From Candidatus Dormiibacterota bacterium (lineage in GTDB: Bacteria; Chloroflexota; Dormibacteria; Aeolococcales; Aeolococcaceae), in NCBI GenBank assembly GCA_003153505.1, contig PLZA01000014.1, positions 112,913 to 176,912 of the forward strand: a DNA stretch of 64,000 bases, in the 5' to 3' direction. The notes beneath the pieces were generated by a model, which saw only the letters and a program-made list of their open reading frames with translations, was not told the DNA's origin and did not search any database. This document shows positions 7,727-16,061 of the stretch, in pieces. Positions within the stretch are counted from its first letter, which is position 1. Each line of letters starts with the position of its first letter. Position numbers and translations under genes: made by a program.

Positions 7727-8014
7727 GTGAACACGGCCAGGGCGGTCCTGCTCTACATCGTTGCTGGGGTGGTGGGCATCCTCCTCGGTCTGGCAGCCGG
7801 TCAGGTCACCTCCTCGTGTGCGGGATCCTGCGCGGGCGGCGCTCCAGCTCGGTTCGCCATCTGGCAGAGCGGTCTGATCGGGCTCGGATGCGCACTTGTC
7901 GTGCTCATCGCCTGTGCGCTCCTCGACGAGGAGTTCATACCCATTACGCGACAGTGGTTCCGCGCGGTGAAGCGCCGGCTGGGTGGAACCGAGCGCAAGC
8001 AGCAAGCTGGCTAG
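7727..8014 (+). CDS. small membrane protein, two transmembrane helices
   Basis: 95 residues from the GTG at 7727. Helix 1 spans about residues 6-24 (AVLLYIVAGVVGILLGLAAG) and helix 2 about 47-65 (LIGLGCALVVLIACALL), joined by a short loop with two cysteines (SSCAGSCAGG), possibly a disulfide or metal site outside the membrane. A basic C-terminal tail follows. TATATT (7715-7720) lies 6 bases before the GTG, so the transcript is probably leaderless. It is divergent from the exported-protein gene. Function unknown. Confidence 0.65.
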   Translation: MNTARAVLLYIVAGVVGILLGLAAGQVTSSCAGSCAGGAPARFAIWQSGLIGLGCALVVLIACALLDEEFIPITRQWFRAVKRRLGGTERKQQAG

Positions 8015-8016
8015 CG

Positions 8017-8040
8017 AGGCGCCACGGCGGATCGGCGCCT
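8017..8040 (+). terminator. hairpin after the small membrane-protein gene
   Basis: AGGCGCC (8017-8023) and GGCGCCT (8034-8040) form a perfect 7-bp stem with a 10-base loop just after the stop at 8014. No T-run follows. Confidence 0.4.
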
Positions 8041-8092
8041 GACGGCGAGGGACCTCCGTACTGTTGCAGAGCGAAGATGAGACGATTCAAGC

Positions 8093-11000
8093 GTGGCTGA
8101 CCCTGTTTCGCTGACCCTCCCGGCGATGGGTGAGTCCGTCTCAGAGGGGATCGTGTCCCGCTGGCTGAAGGCCGTCGGCGACGACGTGGAGGAGGGCGAG
8201 CCGGTTGTCGAGGTGACGACCGACAAGGTCGACGTCGAGGTTCCTGCTCCGGCGACCGGACAGCTGGCCGAGATCGTCGCAGCCGAGGGTGAGACGGTCG
8301 CCGTTGGCGCGACGCTCGCAGTGATTGCGCCAGGGGCACTGGCCGCGCCGACCAACGTGCCCAGTCCTGCCGCCCCGGCTGCGGAGCCCGAGGTCGCGCC
8401 GTCGCCCCCCACCGCAGCTGAGCCAGCCGACGTGGCAGCGGAGCCCCCGGCTCCCCCTTCACCGCCACCGCCCGTCGCGGTGGCTCCGGTGAGTCCGGGA
8501 CCGATCGTCGCGCCGGACGGCTCAGGGGTCGACGCCGCGCCGCTGGCGCGCCGGGCTGCGGCGCACAACGGTGTCGACCTGCGCGGGGTTCGCGGCTCGG
8601 GACCGGGCGGTGTGGTGACCAAGGCAGACGTCCTGGTCGCCAAGACCGGCGGTGGATCGAGAACCGATGCCACCGTGCGTGTCGTCGACGGCGAGGACGC
8701 CCAGCCGATCAAGGGCCCGGCGGCAGCCCTCGTGGACTACATGGAGCGCAGCCGCGACATCCCCACCGCGACGTCGTTCCGCACCATCGGGGTGGGCGTG
8801 TTGGACAGCCGCCGGCGCCAGCTGAACACCGCTCTCGCAGCCGGTGGCAACGCGGGCAAGGTCTCCTTCACCCACCTGATCGGATACGCCATCGCGCGGG
8901 CCGCCGGGTTGAGCCCCGCAATGACCACGCACTTCGCGCGCACCGACGACGGCAAGCCGGCGCGTGTCGCCGGGCCGGCGCACCTCGGGCTTGCGGTGGA
9001 CAGCGTGCGCAAGGACGGCTCACGGTCACTGGTGGTCCCGGTCATTCGCAATGCCGCGGACCTGCCCTTCAAGGAGTTCCGCGACGAGTACGAGCGTCTC
9101 ATCGAGCGCGCCCGCACCAACGCGCTCGCCGCGGATGAGCTCCAGGGCGCGACCCTGACCCTGACCAATCCGGGAGGCATCGGGACTGTCGCATCGGTGC
9201 CCAGGCTGATGCCGGGCCAGGGAACGATTGTCGCGGTCGGCGCAATCGGCTATGCCGCCGAGTGGCGCACCGTTCCCGAGGCGACCATCGGCGATCTCGG
9301 CGTCGGCAAGGTCATGACCATGACCAGCACCTATGACCACCGGGTCATCCAGGGAGCCGAGTCGGGCGAGTTCCTCGCGCGCATCGAGTCACTGCTCGGA
9401 GGTGCCGACGCGTTCTACGACCAGGTTTTTGCCAGTCTTGGCCTGATCCTACCGCCCCTCGACGTGGCGCCGGCTCGCACGGCGGCGCCCTCCTCATCAG
9501 CTGCGACGCGTTCAACGAGGAACGACGAAACGCCCGATCGCGTCCTGCTCGGTGCGATGCAGGCGGCCACGTCACTGGTCAAAGCCCACCGCACCCACGG
9601 CCACCTCGGCGCACACCTCGATCCTCTCGGCTCGCCGCCGATCGGCGATCCCGCGATGGAGCCGTCGACCTACGCGCTGACCCAGGAGTTGATGGAGCAG
9701 ATCCCCGCCGATCTGCTGCGCGTGTACGTCCCGGGACGGAACCTCGCCGAGGTGCTCCCCAATCTCCGGCGCACGTACTGCGGCACGATCGCGTTCGAGA
9801 TCGAGCACATCTCGAGCCACGAGCAGCGCGTCTGGCTGCGCGAGCACATCGAATCAGGCAGGTACCGGCCGGTCCTGGCGGTTGAGGATCGGCTTCGGCT
9901 GCTCGAACGCCTCACCAGGGTCGACGCGATGGAGCGGTACCAGCGTGCAGCCTTCCTCGGCCAGAAGACGTTCTCACTCGAAGGACTCGACGCCCTGGTT
10001 CCGATGCTCGAGAACCTCCTGAGCCTGGTCGCTGACGATGGGATCGGCGAGGTGATCATGGGGATGCCGCATCGAGGACGTCTCGCGGTGGTCGCGCACG
10101 TCGCGAATCATTCCTACGAGTCCATTCTCAACGCCTTCGAGCTCGCGTCCGCACGTCGAGCGATCGGCCGCTTCGAGTCGACCGGCGACGTGAAGTACCA
10201 CGTCGGCGCCACGGGCACGTATCACACGGAATCCGGCAAGGTGATCCTGGTGCGGCTGCTGCCGAACCCGAGTCACCTGGAGGCGATCGACCCGGTCGTC
10301 GAGGGTTGGTGCCGGGCGGCGCAAACGCAGCGCCGCGCGACAACGCTGCACCTCGACCCCATGGCGGCACTGCCGGTCCTGATCCATGGCGATGCTGCCT
10401 TCGCCGGGCAGGGTGTCGTTCAAGAGGTGCTCAACCTGCAGTCGCTTCCCGGGTACACAACCGGCGGCACGGTGCATTTCATCGCCGACAACCAGGTCGG
10501 CTTCACCACCGACCCGCAGGATGGGCGATCGACCCGGTACGCGTCCGACCTCGCCAAGGGATTCGACATCCCCATCGTCCACGTCAACGCGGACGACGTC
10601 GAAGCCTGCCTGGCGGCGATCACCTTCGCGTACGACTACCGCCGCGCCTATCGTCGCGACGTCATGGTGCATCTCATCGGCTACCGGCGCTTCGGCCACA
10701 ACGAGGCGGACGAGCCCGCGTACACGCAGCCACTCATGTACAAGACGATCCGCCAGCACCCGACGGTCCGCGAACTGTTCGCGGCACAGCTGGTGGCGGA
10801 CGGCTTGATCCGTCCGGAGGACGTCGACGCACAGGCCAAGGCGTTGTACACGCGGATCGCCGACGCGCACAAGCGGGTGAAGGAGAACCTCGCCGCCGAG
10901 CTCGACGACCTCACCCACGAACAGGTCGTCGAGGAGCCTGACGATCCCACGATGAGGACGGCGGTCTCCGGCCGTCAGCTGGCCGCCCTGAATGAGCAGC

Positions 11001-12178
11001 TGCTCAGCTTCCCCAAACACTTCACGCCGAACACCAAGCTCATCCGCCAGATGGAGCGGCGCAAGTCGGCGATCCTCGAAGGTGCCATCGACTGGGGGAC
11101 CGCCGAGTCGCTCGCCTTCGCCTCACTCATCACGCAAGGTCACCCGATTCGCCTCACCGGCCAGGACACGGTGCGCGGCACGTTCAGCCACCGCCACCTC
11201 GCGTATCACGACGAACGCACCGGCGAAGTGTTCGTCCCGATGCAGCACCTCACCGATGCGCAGGCAACGTTCGAGGTCCTCAACAGCCCGCTCAGCGAAG
11301 TCGGCTGCCTCGGCTTCGAGTACGGATACAGCGCCGCTGACCCGGAGACACTGGTCATCTGGGAGGCGCAGTACGGCGACTTCTTCAACAACGCCGAGAT
11401 GATCGTCGACCAGTTCATCTCGTCGTCCCGCGCGAAATGGGGTCAGCACTCGCGCCTGACCATGCTCCTCCCGCATGGCTATGAAGGCAGCGGTCCCGAG
11501 CACTCCAGCGCGCGCATCGAACGCTTCCTGCAACTGTGCGCGAACGACAACATGCGCCTCGCCAATTGCACGACGCCTGCGCAGTACTTCCACCTGCTGC
11601 GCAGCCAGGGCCTGCTCAACGACCCGCGCCCGCTCATCGTGTTCACGCCGAAGAGCCTGCTGCGGTTGAAGGAGTCGACGTCCAAGCTCGCCGAACTGAG
11701 CACCGGAAAATTCCGGCCGGTGATCGACGACCCCACCGGCGCGGAGCGCCGGGACGAGGTGCGATCCCTGCTGCTCTGCTCGGGGCGCATCTACTACGAG
11801 CTGAGCCTGGCGCCCCAGCGCCCGGAGGCGACCGACGTCGCGATCGCTCGCGTCGAGCAGCTGTACCCACTGCCCGCTGACGCGATCCTCGAGCTGGTGG
11901 CCGCGTACCCGAAGCTCGAGCGGCTGTACTGGGTTCAGGAGGAGCCGCAGAACATGGGCGCGTGGGGAAGCCTCGAGCGCGCACTCGGCCTCTCGCGGCC
12001 GTCGCACATCCAGTGGGACTACATCGGCAGACCGCGCCGGGCGAGCCCTTCAGAGGGATACGCCGGCTCCCATCAGCTCGAACAGGAGCGCATCGTCACC
12101 GAGGCATTCGCCACGTCGCGACGCGGACAGCACCGATCCGCCGCACCCGTCCCCGCGACGACGCCCACCACGGCATGA
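8093..12178 (+). CDS. kgd: fused 2-oxoglutarate dehydrogenase: lipoyl domain + E3-binding + E2 succinyltransferase + E1
   Basis: 1361 residues carry three functions of the 2-oxoglutarate dehydrogenase complex. Residues 1-80 are a lipoyl domain with lipoyl lysine K45 (TTDKVDVEV). About 147-183 are the peripheral-subunit (E3)-binding domain. About 205-455 are the acyltransferase core with catalytic H416 in DHRVIQG. From about 483 on is the thiamine-diphosphate E1 part, with HGDAAFAGQGVVQE and the metal-binding NADDVEA region. The E2-E1 fusion is like actinobacterial OdhA/Kgd, but those lack the lipoyl and E3-binding domains, which are kept here. The E3 gene overlaps its stop codon, so the whole complex is encoded by two genes. 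Confidence 0.93.
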   Translation: MADPVSLTLPAMGESVSEGIVSRWLKAVGDDVEEGEPVVEVTTDKVDVEVPAPATGQLAEIVAAEGETVAVGATLAVIAPGALAAPTNVPSPAAPAAEPEVAPSPPTAAEPADVAAEPPAPPSPPPPVAVAPVSPGPIVAPDGSGVDAAPLARRAAAHNGVDLRGVRGSGPGGVVTKADVLVAKTGGGSRTDATVRVVDGEDAQPIKGPAAALVDYMERSRDIPTATSFRTIGVGVLDSRRRQLNTALAAGGNAGKVSFTHLIGYAIARAAGLSPAMTTHFARTDDGKPARVAGPAHLGLAVDSVRKDGSRSLVVPVIRNAADLPFKEFRDEYERLIERARTNALAADELQGATLTLTNPGGIGTVASVPRLMPGQGTIVAVGAIGYAAEWRTVPEATIGDLGVGKVMTMTSTYDHRVIQGAESGEFLARIESLLGGADAFYDQVFASLGLILPPLDVAPARTAAPSSSAATRSTRNDETPDRVLLGAMQAATSLVKAHRTHGHLGAHLDPLGSPPIGDPAMEPSTYALTQELMEQIPADLLRVYVPGRNLAEVLPNLRRTYCGTIAFEIEHISSHEQRVWLREHIESGRYRPVLAVEDRLRLLERLTRVDAMERYQRAAFLGQKTFSLEGLDALVPMLENLLSLVADDGIGEVIMGMPHRGRLAVVAHVANHSYESILNAFELASARRAIGRFESTGDVKYHVGATGTYHTESGKVILVRLLPNPSHLEAIDPVVEGWCRAAQTQRRATTLHLDPMAALPVLIHGDAAFAGQGVVQEVLNLQSLPGYTTGGTVHFIADNQVGFTTDPQDGRSTRYASDLAKGFDIPIVHVNADDVEACLAAITFAYDYRRAYRRDVMVHLIGYRRFGHNEADEPAYTQPLMYKTIRQHPTVRELFAAQLVADGLIRPEDVDAQAKALYTRIADAHKRVKENLAAELDDLTHEQVVEEPDDPTMRTAVSGRQLAALNEQLLSFPKHFTPNTKLIRQMERRKSAILEGAIDWGTAESLAFASLITQGHPIRLTGQDTVRGTFSHRHLAYHDERTGEVFVPMQHLTDAQATFEVLNSPLSEVGCLGFEYGYSAADPETLVIWEAQYGDFFNNAEMIVDQFISSSRAKWGQHSRLTMLLPHGYEGSGPEHSSARIERFLQLCANDNMRLANCTTPAQYFHLLRSQGLLNDPRPLIVFTPKSLLRLKESTSKLAELSTGKFRPVIDDPTGAERRDEVRSLLLCSGRIYYELSLAPQRPEATDVAIARVEQLYPLPADAILELVAAYPKLERLYWVQEEPQNMGAWGSLERALGLSRPSHIQWDYIGRPRRASPSEGYAGSHQLEQERIVTEAFATSRRGQHRSAAPVPATTPTTA

Positions 12179-13542
12179 CTCAGCGCGTTGTGGTGCTCGG
12201 CGGCGGTCCCGCCGGCGATGTGGCCGCGCTCCGCGCCGCGCAACTTGGTGCGGAGGTGACGCTCGTCGAGCGCGCCGAGCTCGGCGGGACGTGCCTCAAC
12301 TGGGGCTGCATTCCCACCAAGTCGCTGCTCGCCGGAGCGGATCTGCTCCGCAGGATTCGCGACGCGGCGTCGTTCGGCATCCGCGTTCCCGAGCCCGAGG
12401 TGGATTTCCCGCGGATGATGGAGCGCAAGGAAGAGATCGTGCTGAGCATGCGCAAGGGGGTCGAGGCGGCGTGCAAGCGGCGCGGCGTGCATGTGGTTCA
12501 TGCGCAGGGTGTGGTCGACGGCGATGCCGTGGTCACGACTGATTCGCGCCACGAGTTCGATCACCTCATCGTGTGCGTTGGCACCGAACCTTCCGGGCTG
12601 CCGGGCATCGACATGGAGCATCCACTGGTGGTGACCTCCAACGGCATCCTTCGCCTCGAGCGCATTCCTGAGCACATGCTGGTGATCGGCGGCGGCGTCG
12701 TCGGATGCGAGTTCGCGAGCCTGTTCGCGGCGCTCGGATCGCGCATCACCGTCGTCGAGGTGCTCCCGCAGGTGCTAGCCGGTGTGGATGCGCGGATCGT
12801 CCAGCAATGGCGCCGTATCGTGGAGAAGCAGGGCATCACGTTTCTCGCCGGACGTCGCGTCGAGTCAGTCGACTACGCGGCGGATTCGGTGAAGGCTCAC
12901 CTCGACGATGGGATGGCGGTCGAGGCCGACCTGCTCCTGGTGTCGGTCGGGCGCCGCGCGCAGACCCGCGGGATCGGGCTGGAGGATGCGGGCGTCGCTG
13001 TCGATGAGCGCGATCACATCGACGTGGACGCGTTCCTGAGAACCGCGAATCCGAAGATCTGGGCCGCCGGCGACTGCATCGGGGGTTTGCAGCTTGCGCA
13101 TCTCGGCAGTGCAGAGGGAGGACGCGCGGTCGAGAATGCACTCGGCCACGAGGTGATGCCCATGGACCGGACCGTGGTCCCGTCCTGCATCTACACCCAC
13201 CCTGAAATTGCCATGGTTGGCCTGAACCCGGAAGGCGCGAAGGCCGCGGGCGTCGACCTGAAGCTGGGGCAGGCACGATATCTCGGCAACGGCAAGGCGC
13301 TCGGCGAGGGCGAGCCGGACGGGCTTGCGCAGCTGTATGCCGACGCGGCCACCGATCGTCTGGTCGGCGCGACCGTGATGGGCGTCCATGCGGTCGAGAT
13401 CATCCATGAGGTGGGAGTCGCGATCAGCGACGGGCTCTCGATGGACGACCTCGGGTCGATCATCCACGCCCATCCAACCGTCAGCGAGTTGATGATGGAT
13501 GCCGCCGAGCAGGGCGAGGGCGTCGCCCCCTACCTCAGCTGA
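12175..13542 (+). CDS. lpdA: dihydrolipoyl dehydrogenase (E3)
   Basis: 455 residues. This FAD enzyme reoxidises the lipoyl group and reduces NAD+. It has the N-terminal FAD-binding GGGPAG, redox disulfide C-LNWG-C (GGTCLNWGCIPTKS), the NAD site VIGGGVVGCEFAS, AAGDCIGG and the C-terminal catalytic HxHPTxxE (HAHPTVSE). The ATG overlaps the stop of the E2-E1 fusion (ATGA), so translation is coupled and its main partner is that protein. Confidence 0.95.
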   Translation: MTQRVVVLGGGPAGDVAALRAAQLGAEVTLVERAELGGTCLNWGCIPTKSLLAGADLLRRIRDAASFGIRVPEPEVDFPRMMERKEEIVLSMRKGVEAACKRRGVHVVHAQGVVDGDAVVTTDSRHEFDHLIVCVGTEPSGLPGIDMEHPLVVTSNGILRLERIPEHMLVIGGGVVGCEFASLFAALGSRITVVEVLPQVLAGVDARIVQQWRRIVEKQGITFLAGRRVESVDYAADSVKAHLDDGMAVEADLLLVSVGRRAQTRGIGLEDAGVAVDERDHIDVDAFLRTANPKIWAAGDCIGGLQLAHLGSAEGGRAVENALGHEVMPMDRTVVPSCIYTHPEIAMVGLNPEGAKAAGVDLKLGQARYLGNGKALGEGEPDGLAQLYADAATDRLVGATVMGVHAVEIIHEVGVAISDGLSMDDLGSIIHAHPTVSELMMDAAEQGEGVAPYLS

Positions 13543-13560
13543 ACAACCGCTCGACGAGGC

Positions 13561-13971
13561 TCAGGAGGCGGTCGTCCGGCGCAGTCGCTCGTCGCGTCGC
13601 CGCCGGCTGCGCATCCGCGCCGCGACGACGAGGACGCGTCCCTCGAACCAGGTCGCCCCGCCGGTGGCCACCGCTCCGGCTAGCAGGATCGCGCCCAGCC
13701 ATCTGGGGCTCAGGATGACGATGGTCACGCCGGCGACCATCAGCACAGCCGTCGCCGTCAGGAACACGGCGGTGAGCAGGGCTCGCCACGTCAGCAGGAT
13801 CGAGGCCCTCACCGCCATGACTGCCGCCTCGGCGTCGATGCGGGCTTTTGGCGTGGCACCGGGAACGGGCTGACCGCCCGCGAAAGCCCGACGCCTGCTC
13901 GTCGCCAGCCGCCAGAAAAAGAGGCTCGCCGCAAGCCGGGCGAGGAGCCGGATCACGATGGCCCACGGCAT
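13561..13971 (-). CDS. small basic membrane protein, two central helices
   Basis: 136 residues. N-terminal half: an amphipathic basic stretch. Central half: two hydrophobic helices at about residues 60-80 (LLTAVFLTATAVLMVAGVTIVIL) and 87-105. The C-terminus is arginine-rich (RMRSRRRRDERLRR). Neither a family nor a function is recognised. The ATG at 13971 follows TAGCAT (13983-13978) by 6 bases, so it is probably leaderless. The gene converges on lpdA and is divergent from the Lrp-domain gene. Confidence 0.6.
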   Translation of the reverse strand: MPWAIVIRLLARLAASLFFWRLATSRRRAFAGGQPVPGATPKARIDAEAAVMAVRASILLTWRALLTAVFLTATAVLMVAGVTIVILSPRWLGAILLAGAVATGGATWFEGRVLVVAARMRSRRRRDERLRRTTAS

Positions 13972-14018
13972 GTACCCATGCTACAGTCGCCGAGCGTTTC
14001 AACCGTGGGAGCAGCGAG

Positions 14019-14246
14019 ATGATCCGTGCATACGTGCTCGTGACAGCGAGCGCAGGCAGGGCCCAACACGTGGCTGACGCCCTGAGAGGCAGTGACGGCA
14101 TCGTGATGGTCGACGCGATCACCGGTGAATACGACGTCATCGCTCAGGTCGAGGCATCGGACGTCCCCGGGATCGGGCGTCTCATCCTGGATCGGATCCA
14201 GTCCGCGGACGGCGTGGTCAAGACGATCACCTGCCTCGCGGTCTGA
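14019..14246 (+). CDS. stand-alone Lrp/AsnC ligand-binding (RAM) domain protein
   Basis: 75 residues, just the alpha/beta ferredoxin-like effector domain of Lrp/AsnC regulators with no DNA-binding part. The conserved pattern GxYDVIAQVEA...I-G-R-LIxDRIQ...VVKTITCLAV is clear. Such stand-alone domains form octamers or decamers that bind amino acids and may modulate full-length Lrp proteins. A purine-rich GGGAGCAGCGAG precedes the ATG. Confidence 0.85.
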   Translation: MIRAYVLVTASAGRAQHVADALRGSDGIVMVDAITGEYDVIAQVEASDVPGIGRLILDRIQSADGVVKTITCLAV

Positions 14247-14280
14247 TCCGGACGCGGCAGCACCCGTCGGGAGCTCTGGG

Positions 14281-15093
14281 CTGGCTGGCCTAGCCGGCCT
14301 CTACGGGACGGCGCTGGCGCGCCTTCGCGGCAGCGCGCCCCTGCGCCGATCGCTGCTGTTCTGGACGGCGCTCGGTCTCGTCCTTGGCGAGGCCCTGAGC
14401 GTCGACGTCACCCTGGTGCACGGACACGGAACCCTGACGCCCGGGGTGATCGCGACCGCTGTCTGGTGGCTGGCGGTGACCGTCGGGATGATTGGCGGTG
14501 CCGCGCTCCTGCGCACACCCGACGGGACACCGGTCGAGCGCTACGGCATCCCCAACGGGCTGACCGCGCTCCGCGGATACGCATGTGTTCCGGTGCTGCT
14601 CATCGGAACCCTCTCGCTTCCGGGGCGCCTCGGGCTCGCGCTCTGGGGCGGGATCGGCGGCTCGGTCGGCCTCCTCGACGCGGTCGACGGATTCATCGCC
14701 CGCAGGTACGGTCCGGTCACCGTCCTCGGCAAGGCGATGGACCCGTTCGGCGACGCCCTGTACTTCGTCGTCGGAGCGATCGGCAGTTGCGCGCTGGGGA
14801 TCGTCCCGCTCTGGCTGGCGGTGCTGATCGTCGCCCGCTATGCGGGGCCGGTGGTGCTGACGCCGCTGGTGCTCCTGACGGGCCGTCGCCCCGAGCTGGT
14901 GTACACGGTGTGGGGCCGGCGGAACACCCTGCTCACCGGCATCGTGCTGTTCGCTCTCTATTGGGTCCGGCTCTTCGCGGGACCGGTCGACATCGTCGCG
15001 CTGATCATCGCCCTGCCAACCCTCGTGCCCACGGCGCTGCTCCATTTCGTGGCGCTGTTTCGACGCGTCGCCGCGGCGCCGCGGGCACGGTGA
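14281..15093 (+). CDS. CDP-alcohol phosphatidyltransferase family membrane protein (start uncertain)
   Basis: The family signature D-AV-DG-FI-AR-(8)-G-KAM-D-PFG-D is complete, so the enzyme should move a phosphatidyl group from a CDP-lipid onto an alcohol in the membrane, as PgsA does. GIPNGLTALRGY matches the usual N-terminal start of the family, so the hydrophobic 60-80 residues before it are an extension. Start codons are a problem: GTG 14125 would overlap the previous gene by 122 bases, GTG 14416 would lose one helix, and CTG 14281 fits the hydrophobic reading best. Substrate alcohol unknown; phospholipid synthesis is the safest role. Confidence 0.75.
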   Translation: MAGLAGLYGTALARLRGSAPLRRSLLFWTALGLVLGEALSVDVTLVHGHGTLTPGVIATAVWWLAVTVGMIGGAALLRTPDGTPVERYGIPNGLTALRGYACVPVLLIGTLSLPGRLGLALWGGIGGSVGLLDAVDGFIARRYGPVTVLGKAMDPFGDALYFVVGAIGSCALGIVPLWLAVLIVARYAGPVVLTPLVLLTGRRPELVYTVWGRRNTLLTGIVLFALYWVRLFAGPVDIVALIIALPTLVPTALLHFVALFRRVAAAPRAR

Positions 15094-15102
15094 GGGTCCG
15101 GG

Positions 15103-15447
15103 TCAGTCAGCAACCGAGGTGGCGAGCACCTCCCGGATGTGGCTGAGCCACCCCACGGAGGTGAGGCCGTGCGCCGCGGGGACGTAGTTGCAGTCGAAGC
15201 CGTCGACGAGCATGCGGGTCAGGCCGTCGTCGTCGAATCCCTCGTCGATGAGACGGTCGATGTCGCCCGAAGCTGCGACGACGGTCTCGGGCGACGCATC
15301 GTCGGCGAACGCGTGCAGCGCGGCGTCGGGTGTGCCGTGCTCCTGGTGCCAGTCCTGGTGGTAGTAACCGGCCAGCAGCTGCGCGAGCGCCGGGTAGTCG
15401 GTTGCCGCATTGTCGATCGCGATGTCGATGTCGATGGTGCCGTTCAT
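15103..15447 (-). CDS. CdiI-like immunity protein
   Basis: 114 residues, acidic. The N-terminal pattern YPALAQLLAGYYHQDW is characteristic of the contact-dependent growth inhibition immunity family CdiI_2, followed by acidic helices and a C-terminal VGWLSHIREVL. It starts 2 bases after the toxin stop, with its Shine-Dalgarno AGGAG inside the toxin's last codons, so toxin and antidote are translationally coupled. Its expected role is to bind and block the RNase A-like toxin upstream. The family call rests on motif recall, not on alignment. Confidence 0.78.
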   Translation of the reverse strand: MNGTIDIDIAIDNAATDYPALAQLLAGYYHQDWHQEHGTPDAALHAFADDASPETVVAASGDIDRLIDEGFDDDGLTRMLVDGFDCNYVPAAHGLTSVGWLSHIREVLATSVAD

Positions 15448-15449
15448 TG

Positions 15450-15929
15450 TCAGCGCTCCTGGTGTCTCTTGTCCCGGAAGGGGGATCGGGTCGGGTAGGC
15501 GGTCACCAGCGTGAATCCGCCGGGCAGCTCGTCGTTGCGGCGCAGCACGAGGCGGACGGCGGTCACCTGCGTCGGCACCACCACTCCCCTGCTGACCTCG
15601 GCGTAGGTGAGCACGTGGCCGACGACCTCGCCCATATCCTCGACGAAGCTGAAGGGCGCTCGCTTGTCCCTGCCGGCGAGCCACGCGGTGATCTCCGCGC
15701 TTCGCCGGGTGACCGCAATGTCGACGCAGCGCTGCGCGGTGGCGCGACTGACGAACCGCCCGGCAGCGGCGACGCCCTCGCGCAGGATCCGGCGCATCTC
15801 GTCGCCGGGCCGGGTGTCGACGTGGCGGCGCAGGGTGTGCCCGCCTCGGCCCTCGTAGACGCTGAGGTCCTCGACCGGTATCCGGCGAGGGCGCGGCCCT
15901 GGAGCCGGCCGGTCAATGCCATCGAGCAT
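15450..15929 (-). CDS. RNase A-like toxin domain protein (CdiA-CT type), free-standing
   Basis: 159 residues from an ATG with a good Shine-Dalgarno (GGGAGGA). It resembles the bacterial RNase A-like CdiA-CT domain. GGHTLRRHV near the N-terminus gives H36, followed 11 residues later by R47, and TAYP near the C-terminus gives T143-x-Y145. These match in order and spacing the catalytic His, Arg, Thr and Tyr reported for the Yersinia kristensenii CDI toxin. I see no signal peptide, filamentous, PAAR, LXG or WXG100 delivery domain, so this is the toxin domain alone. A CdiI-like gene follows. Confidence 0.78.
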   Translation of the reverse strand: MLDGIDRPAPGPRPRRIPVEDLSVYEGRGGHTLRRHVDTRPGDEMRRILREGVAAAGRFVSRATAQRCVDIAVTRRSAEITAWLAGRDKRAPFSFVEDMGEVVGHVLTYAEVSRGVVVPTQVTAVRLVLRRNDELPGGFTLVTAYPTRSPFRDKRHQER

Positions 15930-16061
15930 GCGTGTGTCCTCCCGCGCCTGTCGCTGAGCGGCGTTGTGAGCGCCGCGATGAGCCGCAGTCTCTCCGGGCT
16001 CCGCGGACGCGGCGCAGACGGTGACCCGGTCAGGCGGGACGCGAACGCATAATCACGACGA

